Shown here one piece after another: positions 16,343 to 24,952 of a stretch of DNA of 64,000 nt. The first letter of the stretch is position 1, and every line of letters begins with the position of its first letter. The DNA is from JAWHTC01 sp032586155 (GTDB taxonomy: Bacteria > Pseudomonadota > Alphaproteobacteria > Rhodobacterales > Rhodobacteraceae): assembly GCF_032586155.1 (NCBI RefSeq), contig NZ_JAWHTC010000002.1, forward strand, positions 1,116,001 to 1,180,000, written 5' to 3'. The position numbers and the translations under genes are program-made. Below the pieces are notes generated by a model that saw only the letters and a list, made by a program, of their open reading frames with translations, was not told the DNA's origin and ran no database searches.

Positions 16343-17797
16343 TCAGCCGGGACCGATCATGAAACAGGTGACATTGCGGGCCTGCAAGCGGCGGCAGGCC
16401 AGTTCGGCACTGTCACGGGTCAGGCCGGTAAAGTTGGCGTCGAACCCCTTCTTGCTCTGGATCACCTTGCGCGAGGTGCCATCGAGCGTTTCCATCTCGT
16501 TCAGCGCGGTCTTCAGCAGAACACGCTCGGCGGCATAGCGCGAGCGATAACGCCCGACATTGATGCCCCAATGCTTGTTGCCTTTGGCACTGATGCGGGT
16601 GACGACTTCCTGTACCTGCTTCGGTGAAGCGGGGGCTGAGGCCAGAACGAGGTTTGCCGGCCGGGCCTTGGGGGTGACACTTGGTTTGGTGGGTTTGACT
16701 TGAGAAGTAGCGGTCGGCTCGGGCTTTGGCTTGGGTGCAGGGTCCGGCGTGGCCTGAACCTCTTTCAGGGCGTCCTGGATATCATCCTTGAGCCCGGCGA
16801 CGATCACCGGGGCCGGGGTCGGAATTGTCTCGCTGCCCGGGCGCACCTTGGGGCGCAGGCTTTTCTTGACGGCGGTGATCAGGCGGATGGTTTTACCTGC
16901 TGTTCCGGGGATGTGCTTCTTGGGTTTCGGCTGCGCATAGGTGGGCGCGGCCGGTTTGCGCAGCGGCGCCTTGGACGGTGCGCGGCGGAACCCGAGGTCG
17001 AGAAGCTCGGCCACTTTGGCATTGCGCGACGCGGTGGAGCGGCCGCCAAACACGGTGGCAATCACCCGTTCACGTCCCCGTTCGGCCGAGGCGACAAGGT
17101 TGAATCCGGCAGCGCGGGTATAGCCGGTTTTGATGCCGTCAGCGCCTCTGTAGGCATCCAGAAGCCGGCGGTTGGTATTCGACACTTCGCGCACCCCGGC
17201 ATGGGTCGAGCGGCGCGAGAACAGGTTGTAGTACTGTGGATAGTCATAGAGCAGGTGACGGCCTAGCAAGGTCATGTCGCGCGCCGTTGACAGGTGCCCC
17301 TTCTCGGTCAGCCCATGGGCGTTGCGAAAGGTGGTGCGGGTCATGCCCAGCGCCTTGGCGGTGCGGTTCATCCGGCGGGCAAACTTGGCCTCGGAGCCCG
17401 AGATCGCCTCGCCAATTGCCGTGGCGCAGTCATTGGCGGATTTTACCGCCGCCGCCCGGATGCAATAGCGCAGCTTGATCCTTTGCCCGGCCTTGAGACC
17501 CAGTTTCGAAGGCGGCTCGGCGGCAGCATTTTTTGAGATTCGGATATTGGTGTCGAGGCTGATTTCGCCGCGTTTGATCGCTTCGAAGGCGATGTAGAGC
17601 GTCATCATCTTGGTGAGCGAGGCCGGGTGCAGGCGCGTGTCGGCGTTGCGGGAATGCAGCACCTCACCAGTGCGCGCATCCACGACCATCGCTGCATAGG
17701 GCGCGGCCGCGGCCGAAATGGGCACGACGACAAGCATCCACAATGCTGCAAAGATGAATATCCCGTACCGGACGGGGTGCCTGCCACGCATGCGCAT
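16343..17797 (-). CDS. D-alanyl-D-alanine carboxypeptidase with SPOR-like C-terminus
   Basis: A 484-residue penicillin-binding protein of the DacA/S11 family. A membrane signal segment (YGIFIFAALWMLVVVPISAAAA) leads to the catalytic domain with SLTK (Ser nucleophile and Lys), SAND (SxN) and KTG (DGIKTGYT). A long Pro/Lys-rich linker (about 270-400) joins it to a SPOR-like domain (HWGINVGRYRSRYAAE...). It trims the terminal D-Ala of peptidoglycan stem peptides in the periplasm; the SPOR end would direct it to denuded glycan at the division site. The ATG at 17797 has AAAAGG upstream. It is a single-gene unit. Confidence 0.92.
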   Translation of the reverse strand: MRMRGRHPVRYGIFIFAALWMLVVVPISAAAAPYAAMVVDARTGEVLHSRNADTRLHPASLTKMMTLYIAFEAIKRGEISLDTNIRISKNAAAEPPSKLGLKAGQRIKLRYCIRAAAVKSANDCATAIGEAISGSEAKFARRMNRTAKALGMTRTTFRNAHGLTEKGHLSTARDMTLLGRHLLYDYPQYYNLFSRRSTHAGVREVSNTNRRLLDAYRGADGIKTGYTRAAGFNLVASAERGRERVIATVFGGRSTASRNAKVAELLDLGFRRAPSKAPLRKPAAPTYAQPKPKKHIPGTAGKTIRLITAVKKSLRPKVRPGSETIPTPAPVIVAGLKDDIQDALKEVQATPDPAPKPKPEPTATSQVKPTKPSVTPKARPANLVLASAPASPKQVQEVVTRISAKGNKHWGINVGRYRSRYAAERVLLKTALNEMETLDGTSRKVIQSKKGFDANFTGLTRDSAELACRRLQARNVTCFMIGPG

Positions 17798-17920
17798 GGG
17801 TGTCTGCCTTTTCTGCCTCAATCACCGCCGGTTTTCCGGCTGGCATTTTTTTGATGCTTCAAACCTAGCATGGGCTACATTTTTAGAAAAGATTTGTTTT
17901 CAATTGGATAGACGGCAGGA

Positions 17921-17970
17921 ATTGCTACATCTTGGGGGAGAGCGACAAACCCTCCCCCAGATAAGCAATT
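17921..17970. other. Long imperfect stem-loop upstream of the carboxypeptidase gene
   Basis: AATTGCT (17921-17927) pairs with AGCAATT (17964-17970), and inside it TGGGGGAG (17933-17940) pairs with CTCCCCCA (17952-17959) around an 11-base loop. It lies in the 340-base gap between two minus-strand genes (17798-18137), 124 bases before the carboxypeptidase start. It could end the upstream operon or form a 5' leader. No T-run follows on either strand. Nothing else recognisable is in the gap. Confidence 0.45.
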
Positions 17971-18137
17971 GTGGCAGCAATGTGGCGGCGGGTTTCAAAG
18001 GAAAAACCGCAGTGTTGCAAATCAAACCGAGGCGCCTTGCGTTCAATGGAATTGCCCCGATTTTCGAACGCGTGGTGGCATGCAAATGCTGCCTCGGCGA
18101 TCGGGGGATTACATGACTAGACCAAACTCCGCGCGCT

Positions 18138-19163
18138 CTAGATCAGTTTGACGATCTGCTTGCCGACATTCTTGCCTTCGAGCAGCCCCATGAAGGTGCG
18201 CGGGGCGTTTTCGATACCTTCGGCGATGTCCTCGAGATAGGCGACCTGGCCTGAAGAGATCATCGGCACCACCTCTTGCAGGAAGGCCGGGTAGAGGTCG
18301 AAATGGTTCGAGATGATGAAGCCTGACGCGGTCAGGTGCTTGATCAGGACCGTGCTCCAGAACATCGGGAACCGGTCGGGGCCTTCGGGCATTTCGGTGG
18401 CGTTGTAGCCCGAGATCATGCCGCAGACCGGGATACGACCGAAGCGGTTCATCAGGGGCAGCACGGCCTCGAATACCTTGCCGCCGACATTCTCGAAATA
18501 GATGTCGATGCCATCGGGACAAGCGGCGGCCAGTTCCTTGCGCAACGACGAGGCATCGGAATGGGCGCGGTGGTCGATGGCGGCGTCAAAGCCGAACTTT
18601 TCGGTCGCCAGTGCGCATTTGTCGGCGCCCCCGGCAATGGCGACAGTGCGCAATCCACGCGCCTTGGCAATCTGGCCCACCATCGAGCCGACAGGGCCGG
18701 TGGCGGCGGCAACGACGAGGGTTTCCCCCTTTTTCGGTTTGCCGAGTTCCGTGAGGCCGTACCAACCGGTGAAACCGGGCATACCCAGCACGCCAAGCGA
18801 GGTGGTGATCGGCACACGCGGATCGAGCTTGCGCAGCATGTTTCCCGGTTGAATCCCGTGTGTGGCCCAACCGAACATGCCAAAGACCATGTCTCCGGGG
18901 GCATAACTGGGATCGTTCGAGGCGATGACTTCGCCGCATCCGCCGCCCTCCATGACGCCGCCAATCGGTACGGGTTCGGCATAGGACTTGGCGTCATTCA
19001 TGCGGCCACGCATGTAGGGGTCGAGCGACATGTAGTGGACGCGGACCAGAACCTCACCCTCACCGGGGGTGGGGATGTCGCGGGTTTCGAGGGCGAAATC
19101 CTCGTCCTTGGGCGCGCCAAAGGGGCGCTGGGCCAAGGTGATACATTGCATTTGGTCGGTCAT
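18138..19163 (-). CDS. NADP-dependent zinc-independent oxidoreductase (2-alkenal reductase type)
   Basis: A 341-residue medium-chain dehydrogenase/reductase of the leukotriene B4 dehydrogenase/prostaglandin reductase branch, lacking structural zinc cysteines. Markers are SLDPYMRGRM near residue 50, the Rossmann motif AATGPVGSMVGQIAK and YFENVGG. Such enzymes reduce the C=C bond of alpha,beta-unsaturated aldehydes and ketones with NADPH. The ATG at 19163 has GGAAAGGG upstream and overlaps the thioesterase stop (ATGA). As the last gene of the fatty-acid operon, it may saturate or detoxify enone intermediates. Confidence 0.88.
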   Translation of the reverse strand: MTDQMQCITLAQRPFGAPKDEDFALETRDIPTPGEGEVLVRVHYMSLDPYMRGRMNDAKSYAEPVPIGGVMEGGGCGEVIASNDPSYAPGDMVFGMFGWATHGIQPGNMLRKLDPRVPITTSLGVLGMPGFTGWYGLTELGKPKKGETLVVAAATGPVGSMVGQIAKARGLRTVAIAGGADKCALATEKFGFDAAIDHRAHSDASSLRKELAAACPDGIDIYFENVGGKVFEAVLPLMNRFGRIPVCGMISGYNATEMPEGPDRFPMFWSTVLIKHLTASGFIISNHFDLYPAFLQEVVPMISSGQVAYLEDIAEGIENAPRTFMGLLEGKNVGKQIVKLI

Positions 19164-19570
19164 GGTTTTCCCTTTCCGGAACGGTATTTGAAGACGGCCG
19201 TGGCCGTCGCGATCTTGGTGCCATTTTCGTCTGTGATTTCGGCGTCGGCGAAGGCGACGGATTTGCCGCCGCCGGTCTTGCGGCCCTCGGCGATCAGCAT
19301 CTCGCCGCGCGCGACCGAGTGATATTGCACGTTGAGCGACAGGGTCATTACCAGCTGCTTGTTGTCGCGGTCGCCAGTGTAGCAGACGGCATAGCCTGCG
19401 GCGGTGTCGAGCAGTGTTGCCAGTACGCCACCATGGGGGATGCCGTATCGGTTGCCGATATGAGGGACCATGGGTTGGGATAGGCGGCAGTAATCCTGGT
19501 TCCACTCGTCGATGGTAAAGCCGAGATGAGCCTGAAACGGGTAGGGGGGTTCGCGCAATGAGTCGTCCAT
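19160..19570 (-). CDS. PaaI-family hotdog thioesterase
   Basis: A hotdog-fold protein of 136 residues from the ATG at 19570 (138 from a GTG at 19576 that overlaps the previous stop). The motif NRYGIPHGGVLATLLDTAAGYAV contains the conserved HGG and catalytic Asp of PaaI-like acyl-CoA thioesterases. It likely hydrolyses stalled or non-productive acyl-CoA intermediates and so recycles CoA for the degradative pathway encoded upstream. It is coupled to both neighbours. Confidence 0.85.
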   Translation of the reverse strand: MDDSLREPPYPFQAHLGFTIDEWNQDYCRLSQPMVPHIGNRYGIPHGGVLATLLDTAAGYAVCYTGDRDNKQLVMTLSLNVQYHSVARGEMLIAEGRKTGGGKSVAFADAEITDENGTKIATATAVFKYRSGKGKP

Positions 19571-19572
19571 GG

Positions 19573-20607
19573 TCACACCGTCTTGGCCGCCTGAAGCCCG
19601 GCATTGGCAAAGAGGGGGACGAAGCCGCCCAACTTCTTGGCGCGTTCGGGGTTTGAGGCGTTGCCGTCGAGCGCGCGTTTCAACACGCCCTGAAGGATGC
19701 CGCCCATGCGGAAGAAGTTGAAGGCGAGGTAGAAGCCGAGCTTGTCGATGCCGGGAAGCCCGCGGTGGCGGCAGTAGCTTTCGACGAATTCGGTATCGGT
19801 GATCAGACCTTTGGCGGTGCGATCAATGCCGGCGAGGCCACGGCCCTCGGTGCCGGGAGGCATGGCCCATTGCATGAGCACCGCACCAACATCGGCGAAG
19901 GGGTGGCCGATGGTGCTGAGTTCCCAATCAAGAATGGCAAGAACGCGCGGTTCCGAGGGATGCCAGAGCAGGTTGTCGATGCGATAGTCGCCGTGGACCA
20001 GAGTGCGCTGCCCGTCATCTGCGGGAATGTTGGTTTGCAGCCATTGCGACAGCTCTTCCATCTCGGGGATGTTATCGGTTTTCGACGCCTCGTATTGCTT
20101 GGACCAGCGCCCGACCTGACGTTCGAAATAGTTGCCGGGGGGGCCATAATCCGACAGGCCGACAGCGTTGATATCGACCGAGTGGATGGCCGAGAGAACG
20201 CGGCACATTTCATCATGGACGGGACGGCGGTCCGGTTTGTCGAGTTCGGGCAGGGACGGGTCGTCGAAGCGGCGGCCGGTGACGTTTTCCATCACGTAGA
20301 AAGCGGACCCGATGACGTCATCGTCTTCACACAGGAGGTGCATGTTCGCGACCGGCACGTCGGTACCTGCCAGCGCCTTTTGTACCCGGAACTCGCGGTC
20401 GACGGCATGGGCGGATTTGAGCAAGACCCCGGGGGGTTTGCGGCGCAGGACATATTCGCCTGACGGCGTGGTCAGACGAAACGTCGGGTTGGATTGACCG
20501 ACCGAGAACTTGTGCAGCTCGATCGGACCGGTGAAACCGGGCAAGTTGGCCGTGAGGTATGTTTCAACCGCGTCGGTATCGAGTTGGGCGGCGGCGTTCG
20601 CGCTCAT
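19573..20607 (-). CDS. ACAD10/11-type aminoglycoside-phosphotransferase-like kinase
   Basis: A 344-residue protein kinase-like fold of the APH family. The glycine-poor nucleotide loop FSVGQSNPTFRLTTPSGEYVLRRKPPG, catalytic HGDYRIDNL (H205-D207) and metal-binding ILDWE are all intact. This subfamily matches the kinase domain of mammalian ACAD10/ACAD11 and bacterial LvaA, which phosphorylate 4-hydroxyacyl-CoA so that an acyl-CoA dehydrogenase-fold partner can eliminate phosphate. In this operon it sits with two acyl-CoA dehydrogenases, SDRs and a CoA ligase, so a role on hydroxyacyl-CoA is more likely than antibiotic resistance. Strong GGGAGG site before the ATG. Confidence 0.85.
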   Translation of the reverse strand: MSANAAAQLDTDAVETYLTANLPGFTGPIELHKFSVGQSNPTFRLTTPSGEYVLRRKPPGVLLKSAHAVDREFRVQKALAGTDVPVANMHLLCEDDDVIGSAFYVMENVTGRRFDDPSLPELDKPDRRPVHDEMCRVLSAIHSVDINAVGLSDYGPPGNYFERQVGRWSKQYEASKTDNIPEMEELSQWLQTNIPADDGQRTLVHGDYRIDNLLWHPSEPRVLAILDWELSTIGHPFADVGAVLMQWAMPPGTEGRGLAGIDRTAKGLITDTEFVESYCRHRGLPGIDKLGFYLAFNFFRMGGILQGVLKRALDGNASNPERAKKLGGFVPLFANAGLQAAKTV

Positions 20608-20617
20608 GTTGGCCTCC

Positions 20618-21283
20618 CTAGGAGTAAGTCAGAAGCCGCTCTTGGTTGGCGGCGTTGATGTGCGGGGTTTCGTTGAACCCGGTCAGGTAGGTTGTCCTGG
20701 CAGAGTAGACGAAACGGGTGACAGAGCAATTCCTGGTTTGGAGTTGCAGCTTGATCTGTTGGCCGGGCGGGCAATCGAGCGTGTCGGCGACGATACGACC
20801 GATTGCGCCGCCCGAGGACACGGCAAGCACGGTTTGTTGGTCCGGGTCCATGGCGGTGCGCATGGCGTGGCGGGTTCTGTTGGTGAAATCGGCCCAGGAT
20901 TCCGGTGGGTTTGGAATATCGTCGCGTTCCCATTCCAGCACCGTGTCGCGCAGGGTGCGAAAGTGGGATTTGCGTTCGGTGTGCATGTTTTCCGGGGCGG
21001 GTTGTTCTGCGTATTTCGCATTCAGCAGGGCGGTGAAATCGAATTCGTTGAATCCGGCGTGGGTTTGCGGTGCAGCAGAGGCGCCCATGCCACGCAGGAT
21101 ACCGTCGAGCGTTTCGCGGTGACGGGTCAGGGTGCCAGCCCAGAAGGACGTGGGTGTTACGCCTTGGGCCTTCAAAGCACGGCCCAGTTCCTCGGACTGC
21201 TCATGGCCGAGATCGGAAAGCTTGTCGTAATTCGCCGCCCCGAACGAGGCCTGGGCGTGGCGGATGAGGAAAAGCTCAGGCAC
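20618..21283 (-). CDS. Histidine phosphatase (phosphoglycerate-mutase superfamily)
   Basis: A 221-residue protein starting with GTG (PELFLIRHAQASF). The RHA motif near residue 9 carries the phospho-accepting His. A later SSGGAIGRI replaces the more usual SHG motif, so the second catalytic His of the family is not obvious. The substrate is unknown: a phosphorylated metabolite, or the product of the adjacent kinase. The GTG overlaps the end of the preceding gene by eight bases, indicating coupling. Confidence 0.8.
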   Translation of the reverse strand: MPELFLIRHAQASFGAANYDKLSDLGHEQSEELGRALKAQGVTPTSFWAGTLTRHRETLDGILRGMGASAAPQTHAGFNEFDFTALLNAKYAEQPAPENMHTERKSHFRTLRDTVLEWERDDIPNPPESWADFTNRTRHAMRTAMDPDQQTVLAVSSGGAIGRIVADTLDCPPGQQIKLQLQTRNCSVTRFVYSARTTYLTGFNETPHINAANQERLLTYS

Positions 21284-22247
21284 CGCAGAGCCTTTCGCGG
21301 GCCGCTGTGTATTCAGCGGCAAATCGGTCGACCATCCGGGCGGTGGACTGCACTTCCTTGATCGAACCGATACCCTGTCCGGACCCCCAGATTTCTTTCC
21401 AGCTTTTGGGTTTCTCGCGGTCAGCACCGAAATTCATCTTGGATGGATCGGAGTGTTCAAGGTTTTTCGGGTCCATCCCGGCATTGGCAATCGAAGGCGC
21501 GAGATAGTTTCCATGTACGCCAGTGAAGAGGTTGGAATAGACGATATCCTCGGCCCCGGATGCAACGATCATGTCCTTGTAGCCCTGAACTGCGTTGGCC
21601 TCTTCCGTGGCGATGAAGGGCGAGCCGATATAGGCGAGGTCAGCGCCCATGGCTTCCGCTGCAAGGATTGAATTGCCGTTGGCAATCGCGCCCGAGAGGG
21701 CAAGCGGGCCGTCGAACCATTCGCGGATTTCGCTGATCAGGGCGAGCGGGGATTGCGCGCCAGCGTGGCCGCCTGCGCCGGCGGCAACTGCGATCAGACC
21801 GTCTGCACCTTTCTCGATCGCTTTACGCGCGAAGGTGTTGTTGATGATGTCATGCAGGGTGATGCCACCGCAGGAATGGGCGGCCTCGTTAACCTCGACC
21901 CTTGCACCCAGCGAGGTGATCCAGATTGGCACGTTCCACTTGGCACAGATTTCCAGATCCCGGTCGAGCCGCGTGTTCGAGCGGTGGACGATCTGGTTTA
22001 CCGCGTAGGGTGCGGCGGGGTGATCGGGGTTGGCCTGATTGTGCGCATCCAGCTCTTCGGTAATGCGCTTCAACCACGCCTCAAGCATGATCGGGTCTCC
22101 GTCCTGTTCGCGGGCGTTGAGCGCCGGGAACGAGCCGACAATACCGGCCTTGCACTGGGCGATCACCAGATCGGGGTTCGAGATGATGAAAAGTGGAGAG
22201 CCGATGACTGGCAGGCGCAGGTTCTGAAGTTGGGAGGGAAGGGTCAT
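21276..22247 (-). CDS. Nitronate monooxygenase / 2-nitropropane dioxygenase-like FMN protein
   Basis: A 323-residue TIM-barrel FMN protein. Markers are LRLPVIGSPLFIISNPDLVIAQ at the N-terminus, GADGLIAVAAGAGGHAG (FMN phosphate and catalytic His region), LSGAIANG and GADLAYIGSPFIATEEA. Some family members oxidise nitronates; others act as FMN-dependent enoyl reductases or have unknown roles. Its position inside a beta-oxidation operon argues for an acyl-related or flavin-protective job here. The ATG at 22247 follows only a weak ribosome site. A 50-base stem-loop separates it from the thiolase gene. Confidence 0.85.
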   Translation of the reverse strand: MTLPSQLQNLRLPVIGSPLFIISNPDLVIAQCKAGIVGSFPALNAREQDGDPIMLEAWLKRITEELDAHNQANPDHPAAPYAVNQIVHRSNTRLDRDLEICAKWNVPIWITSLGARVEVNEAAHSCGGITLHDIINNTFARKAIEKGADGLIAVAAGAGGHAGAQSPLALISEIREWFDGPLALSGAIANGNSILAAEAMGADLAYIGSPFIATEEANAVQGYKDMIVASGAEDIVYSNLFTGVHGNYLAPSIANAGMDPKNLEHSDPSKMNFGADREKPKSWKEIWGSGQGIGSIKEVQSTARMVDRFAAEYTAARERLCGA

Positions 22248-22280
22248 GAATGCATCCGTGAGTGTGTGTAGAGAGGGTGT

Positions 22281-22330
22281 CCCACGCCCGGGCAACGACC
22301 CGCCCACCCACCCCGTCGCCCGGGCGTGGG
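22281..22330. other. Strong intergenic stem-loop between thiolase and NMO genes
   Basis: CCCACGCCCGGGC (22281-22293) pairs perfectly with GCCCGGGCGTGGG (22318-22330) across a 24-base loop containing CCCACCCACCCC. There is no T-run. Within the operon it could be an mRNA-processing or stability element that separates expression of the upper and lower halves. Confidence 0.6.
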
Positions 22331-22351
22331 CCTGACGGGCCAATAGCCGGG

Positions 22352-23554
22352 TCAAAGAACCTCGAACAGGCCCGCCGCGCCCATGCCGCCACCGACGCAC
22401 ATGGTGCAAACCACGTATTTCGCGCCACGGCGTTTACCCTCGATCAGGGCGTGGCCGACCATGCGGGCACCGGACATGCCATAGGGGTGGCCTACGGAAA
22501 TCGCGCCGCCATCGACGTTGAGGATCTCGTTGGGGATGCCGAGGACGCGGGCGGATTGCAGCACCTGGCTGGCGAAGGCTTCGTTCAGTTCCCACAACCC
22601 GATATCGTCCATCTTGAGGCCGTGCGCGTCGAGCAGTTTCGGCACGGCATAGATCGGTCCGATGCCCATTTCGTCGGGTTCGCACCCGGCGGCCATCACG
22701 CCGACATAGCGGCCCAGCGGTTCCAGCCCGCGCTTCTCGGCCTCTTTGGCCTCCATCACAACCGATGCCGAGGCCCCGTCGGAGAGCTGGCTTGCGTTGC
22801 CGGCGGTGATGTATTTGCCTTCCTTGATGACTTGGCCGTTTTTAAAGACCGGTTGCAGCCCCTGGAGGTTTTCCAGCGTGGTGCCGGGGCGGTTGCCTTC
22901 GTCCTTTTCCAGCGTAACCTCGTGGAACGAGATTTCCTTGGTCTCCTTGTCCATCACGCCCATGTTGGTGGTCAGGGGCACGATTTCATCGTCGAACTTA
23001 CCTGCTTCCTGCGCGGCGGCGGTGCGCTGTTGCGATTGCAGGGCGTATGCGTCCTGATCTTCGCGGCTGACGCCGTAGCGTTCGGCCACGGTTTCGGCGG
23101 TTTCCAGCATGGTCATGTAAAGCGCCGGCTTGTTGGCTTGGATCCATTTGTCAGCCAGATGGTCGACGCGCATCTTTTCGTTTTGGACGAGGCTGATGGA
23201 TTCGACCCCGCCGCCGATGGCGATGTCCATGCCGTCATGCACAACCTGTTTGGCCGCCGTGGCTATGGCCATCATGCCGGACGAGCACTGACGGTCGAGA
23301 GACATTCCGGCCACGGTTACCGGCAGACCTGCGCGGATCACCGCCTGCCGACCGATATTGCCGCCGGTCGAGCCCTGCTGCAGGGCCGCGCCGATGATGC
23401 AGTCGGAAACCTCCGAGCCATCGAGGTCTGCACGGCTGACCGCGTTCGATACGGCGTGGCCGATCAGGGTTTGCGCCGAGGTGGCGTTGAAAGCGCCGCG
23501 ATAGGCCTTGCCGATCGGGGTGCGGGCGGTGGAAACGATAAGAGCGTCGCGCAT
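22352..23554 (-). CDS. Acetyl-CoA acyltransferase (thiolase)
   Basis: A 400-residue thiolase. The nucleophilic Cys is C90 in SLDRQCSSGMMA. The other active-site motifs are WELNEAFASQ, GGAISVGHPYGMSGAR (His) and the final CTMCVGGGMGAAGLF (second Cys). It cleaves 3-ketoacyl-CoA with CoA to give acetyl-CoA (or propionyl-CoA) and a shortened acyl-CoA, the last step of the pathway in this operon. Length and motifs favour a degradative FadA-type enzyme over a biosynthetic one. It lies five bases downstream of the SDR gene. Confidence 0.93.
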   Translation of the reverse strand: MRDALIVSTARTPIGKAYRGAFNATSAQTLIGHAVSNAVSRADLDGSEVSDCIIGAALQQGSTGGNIGRQAVIRAGLPVTVAGMSLDRQCSSGMMAIATAAKQVVHDGMDIAIGGGVESISLVQNEKMRVDHLADKWIQANKPALYMTMLETAETVAERYGVSREDQDAYALQSQQRTAAAQEAGKFDDEIVPLTTNMGVMDKETKEISFHEVTLEKDEGNRPGTTLENLQGLQPVFKNGQVIKEGKYITAGNASQLSDGASASVVMEAKEAEKRGLEPLGRYVGVMAAGCEPDEMGIGPIYAVPKLLDAHGLKMDDIGLWELNEAFASQVLQSARVLGIPNEILNVDGGAISVGHPYGMSGARMVGHALIEGKRRGAKYVVCTMCVGGGMGAAGLFEVL

Positions 23555-23559
23555 GGGTC

Positions 23560-24486
23560 TTAGTCCTTTTGGTCAAGCGAGATGCCGCGCAGGTCTGCGG
23601 CCTTGCGGATGTATTTGTTGGTCTGGTCGAAGGCACCGGGCATTTCCTGCTGACCTTGCGGATCGCGGATGCGGGCCATGTTGGCCATCACCGCTTCGGG
23701 CGTCATGTCGTCATCAGGCAGGGCAACGCCTTCGGTTTCGTAGATCTTGGTTTCGGCAAAACAACCGCCACCCGCACCAAGGATCATCTTGGCCGGGGCG
23801 TCTTCGCTGACAAGAGCGAGGAGGCCCGGCGTGATCGTCTCGGGTGCAAGCAGCGGCAGGACCGCGGGTGGGAGCAACGCCTCGGTCATTCTGGTGGCGG
23901 CGGTGGGGGCCAGCATGTTGACGCGGATGCCCTTGCGATGGCCCTCTTGGTGCAGCACGTTCATCAGGCCCAGCATGGCGGATTTGGCCGCGCCATAGTT
24001 GGCCTGCCCGAAATTGCCATACATGCCGCTGGCCGACGTGGTGAAAACGATGCGGCCATATTCGCGTTCGATCATGTGGCGCCAAAGAGCGTGGGTGCAG
24101 TTGACGGACCCCATCAAGTGAACGTCGAGCACGGATTGGAAGTCGTCGAGATGCATCTTTGCGAAGGTCTTGTCGCGCAGGATGCCCGCGTTGTTCACAA
24201 GGATGTCGACGTGGCCGAATTCGGCAATCGCTTCGTCCACCATGGCCTGCACTTGATCGGCGTTGGCTACATTGGCGCCATTGGCGATGGCGTGGCCACC
24301 CGCTTCGCGGATTTCGTGAACGACCTGTTTGGCGGCATCAGACGATCCTGTGCCGTCGGTGGCGACCCCAAGATCGTTTACCACGACCTTGGCACCGCGC
24401 GCGGCGAGGCCAAGTGCATGAGACCGGCCAAGGCCCACACCTGCACCGGTGACAATGGCGACGCGCCCGTCAAAACGAATTGTCAT
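23560..24486 (-). CDS. SDR-family 3-hydroxyacyl-CoA dehydrogenase (MFE-2-like)
   Basis: A 308-residue short-chain dehydrogenase. The Rossmann motif VTGAGVGLGRSHALGLAARGAKVVVNDLG, the NNAG motif, and the triad Ser (TTSASGMYG), Tyr and Lys (NYGAAKSA) are intact. The sequence closely follows the dehydrogenase domain of peroxisomal multifunctional enzyme type 2, which oxidises (3R)-hydroxyacyl-CoA. In MFE-2 that domain is fused to a MaoC-type hydratase; here the hydratase is the adjacent, ATGA-overlapping gene, giving the same pair in split form. Confidence 0.9.
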   Translation of the reverse strand: MTIRFDGRVAIVTGAGVGLGRSHALGLAARGAKVVVNDLGVATDGTGSSDAAKQVVHEIREAGGHAIANGANVANADQVQAMVDEAIAEFGHVDILVNNAGILRDKTFAKMHLDDFQSVLDVHLMGSVNCTHALWRHMIEREYGRIVFTTSASGMYGNFGQANYGAAKSAMLGLMNVLHQEGHRKGIRVNMLAPTAATRMTEALLPPAVLPLLAPETITPGLLALVSEDAPAKMILGAGGGCFAETKIYETEGVALPDDDMTPEAVMANMARIRDPQGQQEMPGAFDQTNKYIRKAADLRGISLDQKD

Positions 24487-24950
24487 GTCTCTTCTCCGAA
24501 ATAGCGGCGGCCGATCCAATCTGCGATCAGCGCCGGTTTGTCCTGACCCTCGATCTCGATTGTGGTTTCCATGCGGGTGGTGACGAAGCCAGGGTGGCTG
24601 TCATCGACATGGGTCATGGTGAAATGCGCCCGGATGCGGGCACCGGCGGGCACGGGTGACAGGAAGCGGATCTTGTCGAAGCCATAGTTCACACCCATTG
24701 CGACGTTTTTCAGGACCGGCATTTCATAGACCATGGCCGAAAGCATCGAGAGCGTCAGGAAGCCGTGCGCGATGGTGGTCCCGAATGGGGTTTCCTTGGC
24801 TGCCTCGGGGTCGCAATGGATAAACTGCCAGTCCTCGGTGACGTCGGCGAATTTGTCGATTTTCTCTTGTGTGATTTCGTACCAGTCGGAGGTGCCGAAG
24901 GGTTTGCCTTCGAGCGCCTTCAGTTCAGCGAGTGTAATGGTGTCGGGCAT
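24483..24950 (-). CDS. MaoC-family (R)-enoyl-CoA hydratase
   Basis: A 155-residue hotdog-fold hydratase. The motif FADVTEDWQFIHCDPEAAKETPFGTTIAHGFLTLS contains the hydratase-2 Asp and His. It adds water to trans-2-enoyl-CoA to give (3R)-hydroxyacyl-CoA, the substrate of the MFE-2-like SDR encoded next. It overlaps that SDR by four bases and starts two bases after the stop of the gene upstream. Confidence 0.92.
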   Translation of the reverse strand: MPDTITLAELKALEGKPFGTSDWYEITQEKIDKFADVTEDWQFIHCDPEAAKETPFGTTIAHGFLTLSMLSAMVYEMPVLKNVAMGVNYGFDKIRFLSPVPAGARIRAHFTMTHVDDSHPGFVTTRMETTIEIEGQDKPALIADWIGRRYFGEET

Positions 24951-24952
24951 GA

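Noticed and set aside
22262..23563. A 433-codon plus-strand frame opposite the thiolase gene
   Set aside because: Thiolase is certain on the other strand; the frame has no family pattern and is a GC-rich antisense shadow.
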